Positions 9,626 to 19,412 are shown, counted from the stretch's first letter. The stretch: 64,000 nt of DNA from Pararhodobacter sp. SW119 (GCF_017811755.1 NZ_JADDJF010000012.1:1-64000); one strand, 5' to 3'. Notes: generated by a model not told the origin, from the letters alone. A program made the numbers and translations.

Positions 9626-10263
9626 CAGACATCCTCCTGCTGCTTGTCGTCCTCATCGTCGGCGACAGGTTTGGGCGCGGTGTCGAAATCCGGGACCGCG
9701 ATCTTGCCATTGCCGCCGCGAGCGATATCGACCCCCCGGTCGATCAGCCATTGCAGATGCAGGAGCGGGTCCTCCACCACGCCCAGCGTGGTCATGTTCA
9801 TCGCAAAGGCGCAGGCCGACACCGCGGCCGGAGGCGCAGGATGTTCGGCCATGTCGCCGGGGCCCATGGTGCCGGGCGCGTAGAGCGCCGCGGTCGCCAC
9901 CAGCACCGTATCGTCGTCCATGTCCGCCACCTCGAGCGCCAATTGAACCTTCTCCCGATTCTCGTCGGTGGGCTTGAACACCCAGGCCTCGGCCGCCTTG
10001 AGGCAGGCCGTCGGAGTCTCGCCCGTGATGTCACGGGCCGCTATGCAGGCCCACCAGACCGCCTCGCGGTCGGGCAGCGCCGCCGACAGAAGCCGCAACA
10101 GATCGACCCAGGCCTTCTTCTCCGCCAGTTCCGCTAGCACGACCTCCACCGAGGCGCTGGCCGGCGCATCGAGCCATGTGTCCAGCTTCGTGGTCTTGGT
10201 CGCGAGAATGCGCGCGGCCGGTTCCTTCGGGACCTTCTTCAGATCTGCAAACCTGTCCGACAT
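9625..10263 (-). CDS. Unknown protein between VgrG and PAAR (possible DUF6931 family)
   Basis: A 212-aa predicted cytoplasmic protein without signal peptide or membrane helix. It is rich in Ala and helix-forming residues, with a Trp-rich centre (DREAVWWACIAARD, about 88-101) and an acidic, Gln-rich tail. From memory it resembles proteins filed under DUF6931 that occur in T6SS loci, but I cannot confirm this. The position vgrG - this gene - PAAR is where adaptor/chaperone or effector genes are often found, and its start and stop are packed against both neighbours. It shows no recognisable DUF4123, DUF1795 or DUF2169 adaptor signature and no toxin motif. The function is unknown; adaptor, structural accessory and effector all remain possible. 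Confidence 0.8.
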   Translation of the reverse strand: MSDRFADLKKVPKEPAARILATKTTKLDTWLDAPASASVEVVLAELAEKKAWVDLLRLLSAALPDREAVWWACIAARDITGETPTACLKAAEAWVFKPTDENREKVQLALEVADMDDDTVLVATAALYAPGTMGPGDMAEHPAPPAAVSACAFAMNMTTLGVVEDPLLHLQWLIDRGVDIARGGNGKIAVPDFDTAPKPVADDEDDKQQEDV

Positions 10264-10273
10264 GTCGCGGCCC

Positions 10274-12280
10274 CTAGTTGATCATCGTCATGCCGCCCTT
10301 GAGGATCAGAACGGCATCCCCCTTGACGGTGGACATCGGTGCCTTAGCCTCAAGCATCGCGGTGCCGTTGATCTTGATCATCATGCCCTTGATCGTCACG
10401 CCCATCTGGTCGATCTTGATCGACGACTCACCGACCTTCATTTCGATCGACTGCATCGCCTCCTCTTCGATCTTGCCCAGCTTAACCTTGGTGGACATGT
10501 TGCCCTTTTGGACGGTCAGCTTGGAATTGCCGCCGATCTTCTCGGTGTGGTCCTTCGCGATCTCGACCTTGCGGTTGCCCTTCTCGATCTTGAAGGTGTA
10601 GTCGCCCGTCTTCAAGGTCTCGGTCTTGTGGCGATGGATCGTCTGGGTCAGGTCGCCCTTGTCCTTCTTGTCCAGACCGATGGTGATTTCGGCGTTGTTC
10701 TTGATCTTCAGGAAGTAATCCTTTTCCGAGATCATGCGGACGTATTCCTCGTCCTTCTTGTCCTCGAAGATGAGCTCGTGGAAGCCGCCGCCGCCCTTGC
10801 TGGAATTGGTGCGAAGCCCCGACATGGTCTGGTTGGTCGGAAATTCGAACGGCGGCTTGGTCACCGCATTGTAGACCATGCCGGTGCAGATCGGCCGGTC
10901 GGGATTGCCGCGTTCGAACTCGATGATCACCTCCTGCCCGATGCGCGGGATGGCGAACATTCCCCAGCCGCGCCCGCTCCAGGGGACGACGGTGCGCACC
11001 CAGCAGGTCGTGTTCTCGTCCTTCTTGCCCTCGCGGTCCCAGTGGAACTGGACCTTGATGCGTCCATACTCGTCCGTGTAGATCTCGGCCCCGCTCGGCC
11101 CGGTGACGAGCGCGGTCAGAACCCCCGCGACACGCGGCGCGGGCGTCACCTTGGGCGGGCGAAACGGCTCCGACGCCGGCGCGACTTCGAAAGTGCAGGC
11201 GTAATGGCCGAGCGGATGCGGATAGCGCAGAAGCGGCGTCGACCCGGCAGCGAACGGGGGCGTGTCAGGCTCGCTTGATGCCGCGCTTTTCAGATGATGC
11301 GTCGCCGCGATGACAAGATAGCTGTCATCATCGGCCGGTTTCAGCGCGTCCTTCAAGCTGAAGGTGCAGCCGACACCCAGATCGGCCGCGTTTGCCGCGC
11401 CGACATGGCGGCGGGCGGCGTGGGCCTCGCGCTCCACCCGGATGCGGGCCAATACCTCGCCGGCGGACCCCTGCGTATAGGCGGCGTCGCCTTCATAAAG
11501 CTCGTATTCCCCGTGCGAATGATCGCCCTTCTTCACCGAGGAACTGACCTTGAGGTCGGTATTCGGCTTGGTCATGTCGTAGTCGACAAGCGAGACCTTG
11601 CCCGAAACGACACGCCCCTTGTGCGACCATTCGAAGACATGCGGCTCGTCCACCCGGGTATTCCGGTCGAAGGCGCGGAACGAAAGCTCGCCTTGCCCCT
11701 TCAGCTTGTCATGCGAGCCGATGCCATCGGCGAGGATCATTTCCTCGCTGTCGCCCTCGTGATTGAAATAGTAGTAGATCCCCTCTTCCTCCATCAGGCG
11801 ACTGATGAAGTCAAAGTCGGTCTCGCCGTACTGGACGCAGTATTCGCGCGCCTCGTAGCTTTCGGAAAGACGTTGGCGCAGCAGACTGACACTGTATTCG
11901 CCACAGAGGTCGGTCACGATCTCGGGGACGGATTTGCCCTGGAATATGCGCATGTCGCTGCTGCGACGCAGAAACCACAGCCAAGGTCGAACGTCGACGC
12001 CGTAGTAGAGTTGCTTCTCGGACGTGCCCAGAAACTCCACCGCCACGACGGTTCCCTGGAACTTGCGCGTTCCGTTCTCGGTTTTCTGCTTCAGGGTCAT
12101 CCGGGTCCCGAGCAGGCTTTCGACATCGAATGCCCGGTCGGTGGTCAGAAACTCGATCCGGATCTCCGTCACGGTACTCAACGCCTCGGACACCCGCGCG
12201 GCCCGAAAATGGACGGGCGCATCGCCGAAGCTGCCCTCGATGGCAGAGCCGATCTTGTCGAAATCCGGTGACGTGCTCAT
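10274..12280 (-). CDS. vgrG: T6SS spike protein VgrG (TssI)
   Basis: A 668-aa spike protein forming the trimeric tip below PAAR. The gp27-like N-terminal half is followed by the gp5 OB-fold (the segment GRIKVQFHWDREG... ending in GWGMFAIPRIGQEV, about 405-455). A beta-helix of repeated short beta strands runs to the end (IEKGNRKVEIAKDHTEKIGG..., MKVGESSIKIDQMGVTIKG). The protein stops at the end of the needle with no extra enzymatic domain, so this is a canonical rather than an 'evolved' VgrG. It is 81 nt downstream of clpV, one of the larger gaps in the operon. Confidence 0.97.
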   Translation of the reverse strand: MSTSPDFDKIGSAIEGSFGDAPVHFRAARVSEALSTVTEIRIEFLTTDRAFDVESLLGTRMTLKQKTENGTRKFQGTVVAVEFLGTSEKQLYYGVDVRPWLWFLRRSSDMRIFQGKSVPEIVTDLCGEYSVSLLRQRLSESYEAREYCVQYGETDFDFISRLMEEEGIYYYFNHEGDSEEMILADGIGSHDKLKGQGELSFRAFDRNTRVDEPHVFEWSHKGRVVSGKVSLVDYDMTKPNTDLKVSSSVKKGDHSHGEYELYEGDAAYTQGSAGEVLARIRVEREAHAARRHVGAANAADLGVGCTFSLKDALKPADDDSYLVIAATHHLKSAASSEPDTPPFAAGSTPLLRYPHPLGHYACTFEVAPASEPFRPPKVTPAPRVAGVLTALVTGPSGAEIYTDEYGRIKVQFHWDREGKKDENTTCWVRTVVPWSGRGWGMFAIPRIGQEVIIEFERGNPDRPICTGMVYNAVTKPPFEFPTNQTMSGLRTNSSKGGGGFHELIFEDKKDEEYVRMISEKDYFLKIKNNAEITIGLDKKDKGDLTQTIHRHKTETLKTGDYTFKIEKGNRKVEIAKDHTEKIGGNSKLTVQKGNMSTKVKLGKIEEEAMQSIEMKVGESSIKIDQMGVTIKGMMIKINGTAMLEAKAPMSTVKGDAVLILKGGMTMIN

Positions 12281-12361
12281 TCAAACCTTCCCGTCCAGCG
12301 CATTTCACGGCGGCAGGTTCGGGACGCAGCGCGCCCCGATTCCGTGCCAGGCCGCTTACGC

Positions 12362-15106
12362 CTATTCTGCCACATTCCGCATCCCTGCGTCAGCCGCGTC
12401 GAAATCGTAGATGAAATCGCCATCCTGCACATCAATCGCGACCCGGTCCACCGGCTGCCCCTCGAACATCCGTCGCAGAAACTCGTTCGAGATATCGGGA
12501 AGCATGGTGTTGGTGACGATCGCGTCGATCATCCGGCCGCCGCTTTCCAGTTCCTGACAGCGGCTGACGATGGTGTCGACCACGGCGTCGGAGTAGGTGA
12601 AGGGAACGCCGTGGCTTGCCGTCACGCGCCGCTTGATCCGGTCGAGCTGCAGGCGTGTTATCTCGGCAATCATGTCCGGGCTTAGCGGGAAATAGGGGAT
12701 CGTCACCAGCCGCCCCAGCAGTGCCGGGGGAAACACCTTCAGCAGCGGATCGCGCAGCGCCTTGGCGATCTCCTCGGGCTCGGGCATCAGTTCGGGGTCC
12801 GCGCACATCGACATGATCAGGTCGGACCCGACGTTCGAGGTGAGCAGGATCAGCGTGTTGCGAAAATCGATGCGACGCCCTTCGCCATCTTCCATCACGC
12901 CCTTGTCGAAGACCTGGAAGAAGATCTCGTGCACGTCCGGATGCGCCTTCTCGACCTCGTCCAGCAACACGACGGAATAGGGTCGCCGACGCACCGCCTC
13001 GGTCAGCACGCCGCCCTCGCCATAGCCGACATAACCCGGTGGCGCGCCTTTCAGGGACGACACCGTATGCGCCTCCTGATACTCGCTCATGTTGATGGTG
13101 ATGACGTTCTGCTCACCGCCATAGAGCACCTCGGCCAGCGCCAGTGCCGTTTCGGTCTTGCCGACGCCCGAGGTGCCGGCGAGCAGGAACACCCCGATGG
13201 GTTTTGACGGGTTGTCGAGCCCGGCGCGGCTGGTCTGGATGCGCTTGGCGATCATCCGCATGGCATGGTCCTGGCCGATCACGCGCTTGGCCAGATGCTT
13301 GTCGAGGTCGATCACCGTCGCGATCTCGTCGCGCAGCATCCGGCCCACGGGTATGCCCGTCCAGTCACCGACGACCGACCCCACGGCCTGCGCGTCCACG
13401 ATCGGCAGGATCAGCGGCGTCTCGCCCTGAAGCGCCTGCAACTCGGCGTTCTTGGCGCGCAGTTGCGCGATCAGGCCGGTGCGGTCGTCTGCCGTTTCAG
13501 CCGGCGCCGCATCGCCTTCGGACGGCTCGGCGGCGGCATTGTCGACCGGCTGGCCGCCCTCTCGCAGTTTCGCGCGCAAGGCCAGGATCTGTTCGACCAC
13601 GGCTTTCTCGGCCTCCCAGCGGGCGTTGAGTTCGGCCTCGCGCGCTTCCTCGGCTTCCTTGGCGGCCGTCACGGCCTCACGCCGGTCGGCCACATCGTAG
13701 CCGGCCGTTTCGTCACGGTCGATGATCTCCAGCTCGGTCGTCAGCCCCTCGATCCGGCGACGGCTGTCGTCCACCTCGGCCGGGACCGCGTGCTGGCTGA
13801 CGGCGACGCGGGCGCAGGCGGTATCCAGCACGCTCACCGACTTGTCGGGCAATTGCCGCGCCGGGATATATCGCGCCGACAGGTTCACCGCCGCCTCGAT
13901 TGCCTCGTCCAGGACCTGGACGCGGTGGTGCCCCTCCAGCATCGAGGCGATGCCCCGCATCATGCGGATCGCGCGTTCGGTATCCGGCTCGTCGACCTGC
14001 ACCACCTGGAAACGCCGGGTCAGGGCCGGGTCCTTCTCGATGTGCTTCTTGTATTCGGCCCAGGTCGTTGCGCCGATCGTGCGCAAGGTGCCCCGCGCCA
14101 GCGCCGGCTTCAGCAGGTTTGCCGCATCGCCGGTGCCGGCTGCCCCGCCTGCGCCGACCAGGGTGTGCGTCTCGTCGATGAACATGATGATCGGCTTCGG
14201 GCTGGCCTGCACCTCGTCGATGACGCTGCGCAGGCGATTCTCGAACTCGCCCTTCATGCTGGCGCCGGCCTGCAGCAGCCCCACGTCCAGTGCCATCAGC
14301 CGCGCCTCGCGCAGCGCGGGCGGCACGTCGCCGCGCGCGATCCGCAGCGCGAAACCCTCGACCACGGCGGTCTTGCCGACCCCGGCCTCGCCGGTCAGGA
14401 TCGGATTGTTCTGCCGGCGCCGCATCAGGATGTCGACGACCTGCCGAATCTCGCCGTCACGGCCGACGATCGGGTCGATCTTGCCGCTGCGCGCCTGCTC
14501 GGTCATGTCGGTGCAGAACTTCCTGAGCGCTTCTTCCTTGCCCATCGAGGCCGGCGCCATCGCGCCCGACGCCTCGCCCGGCGCCGCCCCGCCGCCGGTC
14601 ACCGAACCGTCCTTCGGCGCCATCCCCTCCTCCGGCGAACCCGAGGTCGCGGCATCGAACTCATCGGCCAGCGCGTCCGGCTTGATCTTCTGGAACTCGC
14701 CCGAGATGCCGAACAGGATGTTGCGCAGCGAAGGCGTCTTGAGCATGCCCAGAATCAGATGCCCCGTCCGCACCTGACTGGAATTGTAGAGAAGCGAGCC
14801 CCAGACCCAGGCGCGCTCCATCGCATCCTCCAGATGGTCGGAAAGATCGCTGATCGAACTCGCCCCGCGCGGCAGGGCATCCAGCGCGCGGGTCATGTCG
14901 GCGGCGACACGGCCGGGGTCCAGGTCATAGTGCTTGATGATGCGGTGCAGGTCGCTGTCCTGGTTTTGCAGGATCTGGTGCATCCAGTGGACAATCTCGA
15001 CATAGGGGTTGCCGCGCAGCTTGCAGAACACGGTCGCCCCTTCGATCGCCTTGTAGCCGAACGCGTTCAGCTTGCCGAAGAGTTTAACGCGGCTGATGTC
15101 GCTCAT
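12362..15106 (-). CDS. clpV: T6SS sheath-recycling AAA+ ATPase ClpV (TssH)
   Basis: A 914-aa hexameric unfoldase that dismantles the contracted TssB/TssC sheath. It has an N-terminal Clp-N domain (about 1-160), a first AAA domain with Walker A GEAGVGKT, a coiled middle domain, and a second AAA domain with GTSGVGKT and Walker B LLDEVEKAH. The family is separated from ClpB by the T6SS context and the N-domain. The ATG overlaps the tssG stop (ATGA). No catalytic residue appears to be missing. Confidence 0.97.
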   Translation of the reverse strand: MSDISRVKLFGKLNAFGYKAIEGATVFCKLRGNPYVEIVHWMHQILQNQDSDLHRIIKHYDLDPGRVAADMTRALDALPRGASSISDLSDHLEDAMERAWVWGSLLYNSSQVRTGHLILGMLKTPSLRNILFGISGEFQKIKPDALADEFDAATSGSPEEGMAPKDGSVTGGGAAPGEASGAMAPASMGKEEALRKFCTDMTEQARSGKIDPIVGRDGEIRQVVDILMRRRQNNPILTGEAGVGKTAVVEGFALRIARGDVPPALREARLMALDVGLLQAGASMKGEFENRLRSVIDEVQASPKPIIMFIDETHTLVGAGGAAGTGDAANLLKPALARGTLRTIGATTWAEYKKHIEKDPALTRRFQVVQVDEPDTERAIRMMRGIASMLEGHHRVQVLDEAIEAAVNLSARYIPARQLPDKSVSVLDTACARVAVSQHAVPAEVDDSRRRIEGLTTELEIIDRDETAGYDVADRREAVTAAKEAEEAREAELNARWEAEKAVVEQILALRAKLREGGQPVDNAAAEPSEGDAAPAETADDRTGLIAQLRAKNAELQALQGETPLILPIVDAQAVGSVVGDWTGIPVGRMLRDEIATVIDLDKHLAKRVIGQDHAMRMIAKRIQTSRAGLDNPSKPIGVFLLAGTSGVGKTETALALAEVLYGGEQNVITINMSEYQEAHTVSSLKGAPPGYVGYGEGGVLTEAVRRRPYSVVLLDEVEKAHPDVHEIFFQVFDKGVMEDGEGRRIDFRNTLILLTSNVGSDLIMSMCADPELMPEPEEIAKALRDPLLKVFPPALLGRLVTIPYFPLSPDMIAEITRLQLDRIKRRVTASHGVPFTYSDAVVDTIVSRCQELESGGRMIDAIVTNTMLPDISNEFLRRMFEGQPVDRVAIDVQDGDFIYDFDAADAGMRNVAE

Positions 15107-16191
15107 CTCGGGGTCTCCTTCACGGGGGCTGCGGCCGGCGCCGGGCCTTGGGCTGATGCGCGCTGCCGGCGCAGGACATGGGGTGGGGCGAGGTAAAGAT
15201 CATCGGCGTCGCGCGCATCGCTGCGCCGCGTGCCCAGCCAACTGGTGTGACCCAGCGCGGTGGTCCCGCCAAGCGCGCTGCGCGGCACGTCCTCGGCCTT
15301 CAGCACCAGGTTCACGTCCCAGTCCAGCGCATCGCCGACATGATTGCGCACGATCGACGCCAGTCGTTCAAGCGACCCGTTGCCGGGCAGCAGGCGCTTG
15401 AATTCCTCCAGCCCGACCGGACCGAGGCGAATGCGGAACTTGGCGCTTCGCGTGTAGACGCGGTTACCGATGCTCGTGGTGCGGCCCAGACCTGCCGGTT
15501 GCCCCAACTGCCACCGGTCGTCGGGTTCAAGCTCGAGCCAGGAACCGACGAACTGCTGTAGCCGGACCGGCGCGTCAAAGAAGGCCGAGATCATCGCCAC
15601 CAGCGCCTCGGCCGGTTTCGCGCCGGATGAGAGATGGCCGGCGAAATGCAGCTTGGCCAGATCGGGCATCGCATCCCGGTCGCGCAACGCCTTGCCGTCC
15701 AGCCCGGCCAGCGCCGCGACCTTGCGCGCATAGGGATCGGCATCGGGCCGGTCGAACGAGGGCGCTGGCTGACCGGTGGTCCAGGCGCGGTAGAAAAGCG
15801 ACAGCAACCGATGCGTCAGCATGTCGGCGAAGGCGACGAAGGCACTGTCCCGATGCTTGCGCTTCCGCTCGCGCGCGAACTCGGTCAAGTGCAGCGGCAG
15901 GGGCCCGTTCGGTCCGAAGTACCCGAAGGCCAGTTGCGCCAGCCGCAGGCGTCCGCTTTGGCGATCGCGCGCGAAATCGACGATCGTGGTGCGTGCGAAA
16001 GCCAGTTCGGGCTCCTGGCCCAGGCGCAGGGCATCCTGTTCCGGCCGGCGCGACCTGCCCAGTCGCGGACGGTCGGCGTGATGCGCCTCGAGGATGCGCA
16101 TCGCCTGAAACAGATGATGGGACCGGGGGTCCTGGACCAGACGCGCATAGAGCGTCAGATCATCCGCCCCATGCCGGCGCCGGGCTTCCAT
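15103..16191 (-). CDS. tssG: T6SS baseplate protein TssG
   Basis: A 362-aa baseplate wedge protein (ImpH/VasB family) that forms a TssF2-TssG complex. It begins with a charged segment and then the family pattern 'FQAMRILEAHHADRPRLGRS'. The conserved LAQLAFGYFGPNGPLPLHLTE segment near 95-120 is clear. The start at 16191 overlaps the end of tssF by 37 nt, so a slightly later start cannot be excluded. No membrane segments are present. Confidence 0.95.
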   Translation of the reverse strand: MEARRRHGADDLTLYARLVQDPRSHHLFQAMRILEAHHADRPRLGRSRRPEQDALRLGQEPELAFARTTIVDFARDRQSGRLRLAQLAFGYFGPNGPLPLHLTEFARERKRKHRDSAFVAFADMLTHRLLSLFYRAWTTGQPAPSFDRPDADPYARKVAALAGLDGKALRDRDAMPDLAKLHFAGHLSSGAKPAEALVAMISAFFDAPVRLQQFVGSWLELEPDDRWQLGQPAGLGRTTSIGNRVYTRSAKFRIRLGPVGLEEFKRLLPGNGSLERLASIVRNHVGDALDWDVNLVLKAEDVPRSALGGTTALGHTSWLGTRRSDARDADDLYLAPPHVLRRQRASAQGPAPAAAPVKETPR

Positions 16192-18038
16192 CGAACGATC
16201 TCTCCGCGTTGCTGGGTCCTGAGGACCGTTTCGGTAAAGGAATTGATCGCGACATACTTGCGGAAGAACCGCTCGAGCACGGCGCCCAGCGCATAGACGC
16301 CGGTGCCCTCGAAAAAGCTCTCGTCGAACTCGAGCCCGATCTCGAGGCCGCGCACCGCGGTCGACAGGACATCGCCGGTCATCCGGCGCACGATCGGCCG
16401 GGTGGAAACCCCCGCGATCCCCTCCAGTTGCTGGCTCAGCGCACGGTCGCCCGGCGGGACGTAAAGCCCGACCATCTCGCGCAACGCGGCGGCGGCGCTG
16501 CGGTCGCCGTCGCCGGTCTCGGCGATCGAAAGGTAGTTGAGGCTCAGATGGCTGATCAGCCGCCAGGCCGTGTCGCCATGCGCAAGGCTGGGTTGCGGTC
16601 GGGTCGGCGGCACCGGGGTCGAGACCGAAAGGACCGGCCCGCCTTCGGGTAGATGAAAGGTGTCGCGCCCGGCACCCGACAGAAGTAGTGGCAGGTCGCG
16701 GTTCGTCACCAGCCCCTTGACCGCGATCTGGTTCAGCGCCGCCGGATAGGGCGCCTGGCTGCGATCGACCAGCGACAGGAAGACCTCGGAGCCCAGATAC
16801 GAGGTTCGCGTGCCCCGCAACCGCTCGCGTTCGGTGCGCTGCCGCAGCCGCCGCCGAAGAGTGAAATAGGCCGGATGACCGGACCCCGCCGATGTCAGAT
16901 CGGTGGCCGAATAGAACGGCAGGAACGGCGTGTCCGCCTGCCCCTCGCCGCTGATTCCGGTGACCGACTGCAGGGCGAAAACCTCATAATCCAGTTGCGC
17001 GGTCCGGTTCGGCACGACGTGATGTTCGACATCGGCCTGCGAGATCGACACCCGGTCGAAGCGCCGTTCGAAAAGGTTGACCGCCGGCACCGCGTTCAGC
17101 ACGAAAGCGCCCGTGTGAACGCAGGAACCGCCGTCCGGCAGCGCCTCGCCGAGAAGCAGATAGAGGTCGACCGAGTCGCCCTCGGCGCGCGCAATCGCCG
17201 GCTGCAGCCCGGTCAGTTCGACGAAATGGAACCTCGCCGGCATGGCGAAATATTCCTGCAGCAGACGGTAGCCATCGAAACTCCGGCGCGGCAGGGGCAG
17301 CAAGGCCTCCTCGGGATCGAAGCCGCGCGGCTGAACGGCGGCCCCCGGCAGCGGCGCGACCCAGTCCGCGCGCGGATCGACCGAACGCCCGGTGATCCCG
17401 CTGGACCGCGTGCAAAGCGCCTCCAGCAGATCGTGCGGACCGCGCCCACCGCCCCCCAGATGCAGCACCAGCCGGTCAAGCGGCAACTTGGCGATCGGCT
17501 CGTTGTCGGTGCGCTTCAGCCGCAATCGGATGCCCGCGCGCGCCGCGGTATCACCCGCGACATTGGCCGCGACCAGTTCGCCGCGGCTGGCGATATACTC
17601 GGCCTCGGCGATCTTCAGCGGCCATAGCGTCACGTCGGCGGCGGTGCGATAGATGCAGGCGGTCTGTTCCCCCTCGATCACGCGCGATCGCAACTGGGTA
17701 TGCCGCGGCAGGCGGAAGCCGGCCTTGACGCCGGCATTGTTAATATCCGGCTCGAAGGCCGCGACCATCATCGACGGGGTCGGCGCCAGGTAGTGCGGAT
17801 AGACGATCTCCAGCAGGTTCGAGGTGAGGGCCGGAAACTGCTGTTCCAGTTCAAGCTGTACCCGGGCCGCCATGAAGGCGGTACCCTCCAGCAGACGCTC
17901 GACATAGGGGTCGAACACCTCCAGCCCCTCCATGCCCAGCCGACTGGCGATCTTCGGATAGGCGGCGGCGAATTCCGCCCCCATGTCGCGCATGAAGGCA
18001 AGCTCGGCTTCGTAGTGGCTCAGCAGCCGGGTATCCAT
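16155..18038 (-). CDS. tssF: T6SS baseplate protein TssF
   Basis: A 627-aa baseplate protein (ImpG/VasA family). The N-terminus has the family signature (LLSHYEAELAFMRDMGAEFA) followed by 'YPKIASRLGMEG...DPYVERLLEGTAFMAARV'. I chose the ATG at 18038 because the signature begins there and it overlaps the tssE stop as TGATG; the open frame continues upstream only through tssE. The length is normal for TssF. It works with TssE, TssG and TssK to nucleate the tail sheath. Confidence 0.96.
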   Translation of the reverse strand: MDTRLLSHYEAELAFMRDMGAEFAAAYPKIASRLGMEGLEVFDPYVERLLEGTAFMAARVQLELEQQFPALTSNLLEIVYPHYLAPTPSMMVAAFEPDINNAGVKAGFRLPRHTQLRSRVIEGEQTACIYRTAADVTLWPLKIAEAEYIASRGELVAANVAGDTAARAGIRLRLKRTDNEPIAKLPLDRLVLHLGGGGRGPHDLLEALCTRSSGITGRSVDPRADWVAPLPGAAVQPRGFDPEEALLPLPRRSFDGYRLLQEYFAMPARFHFVELTGLQPAIARAEGDSVDLYLLLGEALPDGGSCVHTGAFVLNAVPAVNLFERRFDRVSISQADVEHHVVPNRTAQLDYEVFALQSVTGISGEGQADTPFLPFYSATDLTSAGSGHPAYFTLRRRLRQRTERERLRGTRTSYLGSEVFLSLVDRSQAPYPAALNQIAVKGLVTNRDLPLLLSGAGRDTFHLPEGGPVLSVSTPVPPTRPQPSLAHGDTAWRLISHLSLNYLSIAETGDGDRSAAAALREMVGLYVPPGDRALSQQLEGIAGVSTRPIVRRMTGDVLSTAVRGLEIGLEFDESFFEGTGVYALGAVLERFFRKYVAINSFTETVLRTQQRGEIVRWKPGAGMGRMI

Positions 18039-18535
18039 CACGCCACCCGTTCGATCTGCACATCGCCGGTGGTCACATCGACCTCGCTGCGCAGGTAAAG
18101 CTCCATCGGCACGGGATGCGCCCACATCTCGGCGCGGATGTCGAAGGTCAGGACAACGCCGCGTTCCACCGATTGCGACGTCATCTCGACCTGGACGGTA
18201 CCGCGCCGCAGGCGCGGCTCGAAAGTCTCGATCGCCTGCCGGATCGAATCGCGCAACATGCCGGCCCGGTCGCCTGTGGCGAAGCTGCCCGAGAGATCGC
18301 CGATGCCAAAGTTCAGGACCGACCGCGCGGCCTGCGGGTGACGCGCGGCGTCGATCCAGGTGTCGGCATTCTGCGTGTTCAGCAGCCAGGCGAGGTCACG
18401 CTGCACGATCTCGCGCAGGCGCTGGATATCGATGACACGCCGGTCGCGCGCCTCGGTCCGCTTTTCCGGCTCGTCGTCGGTAAGCCGGTCGAGCAGGGCG
18501 GGCTGCAGCTTGTCGCTGATCGTGCGATCCGCCAT
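18038..18535 (-). CDS. tssE: T6SS baseplate protein TssE (gp25-like)
   Basis: A 165-aa lysozyme-related gp25-like wedge protein that primes sheath polymerisation. It contains the conserved 'LREIVQRDLAWLLNTQN' region and, later, 'SVLNFGIGDLSG', which is typical of TssE. The frame is open further upstream, but that part overlaps tagJ on the same strand and lacks family similarity, so the ATG at 18535 (5 nt after the tagJ stop) is preferred. It sits directly after tagJ; in the Pseudomonas H1 system TagJ and the sheath protein TssB are known to interact. Confidence 0.94.
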   Translation of the reverse strand: MADRTISDKLQPALLDRLTDDEPEKRTEARDRRVIDIQRLREIVQRDLAWLLNTQNADTWIDAARHPQAARSVLNFGIGDLSGSFATGDRAGMLRDSIRQAIETFEPRLRRGTVQVEMTSQSVERGVVLTFDIRAEMWAHPVPMELYLRSEVDVTTGDVQIERVA

Positions 18536-18540
18536 GCCGT

Positions 18541-19347
18541 CTATCCCGTCCCGATCGGCACGGGATCCAACGTGATGCGCCGCACGTCCATCAGCGACAA
18601 CTCGACCGCGTCGGTCGTCAGAACCCGTTGGCCGAGCCCGGTGAACAGGCCGTTGCCCGCGTCCCGCCAACTTGTCGCGCGGGCCAGTTTCTCGGCTGTC
18701 GCGCCGTCCTGCACCGTGCCGGGATACCGCGTCGGGATCAGCGCCACGACCTCGCCTTCGCTGACCAGTTCGATCTGCGCCGGCATCCAGACCGCGTCGC
18801 GCAGGTCCTCCGGCGGCTCCAGGGTCAGGCTGCGGATCGCGCCGAATGGCACCCAGAAGTACCGCCCGTTGATCACCGCCTCGAGGACCGGCCCCAGCCG
18901 CATGTCGGCATCCGAGATCCACTCGAACCGGGTGCCGTCGATTTCACCGGGGCTTGCCGGCGCCGCGTCGAAGGCCTGCCCTCGCAAGGTCTCGGCATGG
19001 CCGATTTCGCCGCGGGCCAGGTGCCCCTGCGCCTGGATCAGCAGCGCCAGCCATTGCTGCGGGTCGCCCATCACCATCGGGCTCGCCTCGCCGGCGAAAA
19101 CCTTCTGGCGCTGCATCTCGCAGACGATCGCCTCGCGATAGGCCTGCGCCATCGGGATCGCCCGGGGGTCAAGCTCGGCGCAGAGCTTGAGTTGCGTGAT
19201 CGCCCGCTTCCAGTCACCGAGCACGCACAGCAACTGGAACAGGAAGACGCGCAGCCGCGGGTCGCCCGGCTTTGCGCGCACCTCGCGCTGAAGCGCCTGC
19301 AGCGCCCCTTCCAGGTCGCCGCTTTTCAGATGTTCGGTCGCGTCCAT
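18541..19347 (-). CDS. tagJ: T6SS accessory protein TagJ (ImpE family)
   Basis: A 268-aa cytoplasmic protein. The N-terminal third is TPR-like helices (LKSGDLEGALQALQREVRAKPGDPRLRVFLFQLLCVLGDW), and the rest is the ImpE domain with 'RFEWISDADMRLGPVLEAVINGRYFWVPF'. TagJ binds the sheath protein TssB and is thought to assist sheath handling by ClpV in a subset of T6SS; it is not essential. Its gene follows hcp after a stable hairpin (19381-19401), which could lower expression of everything downstream relative to hcp. Confidence 0.93.
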   Translation of the reverse strand: MDATEHLKSGDLEGALQALQREVRAKPGDPRLRVFLFQLLCVLGDWKRAITQLKLCAELDPRAIPMAQAYREAIVCEMQRQKVFAGEASPMVMGDPQQWLALLIQAQGHLARGEIGHAETLRGQAFDAAPASPGEIDGTRFEWISDADMRLGPVLEAVINGRYFWVPFGAIRSLTLEPPEDLRDAVWMPAQIELVSEGEVVALIPTRYPGTVQDGATAEKLARATSWRDAGNGLFTGLGQRVLTTDAVELSLMDVRRITLDPVPIGTG

Positions 19348-19380
19348 GGGCTCCGCCGCGTTCCGCGTGGAAGATTAAGT

Positions 19381-19401
19381 GGCCCGCCCTGTCGGCGGGC
19401 C
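19381..19401 (-). terminator. Hairpin after hcp, likely partial terminator or RNA stabiliser
   Basis: A perfect 8-bp GC stem (GGCCCGCC/GGCGGGCC) with a 5-nt loop lies 11 nt after the hcp stop. The sequence that follows on the minus strand is only weakly U-rich, so it is more likely to attenuate transcription or protect the hcp message 3' end than to stop the operon completely. That would fit the need for far more Hcp than baseplate proteins. This is inference from position and structure. Confidence 0.6.
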
Positions 19402-19412
19402 GCTCGTCGGTC

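Noticed and set aside
10274-12280. VgrG as an evolved effector-bearing spike
   Set aside because: The protein ends with the beta-helix needle; no additional domain follows.
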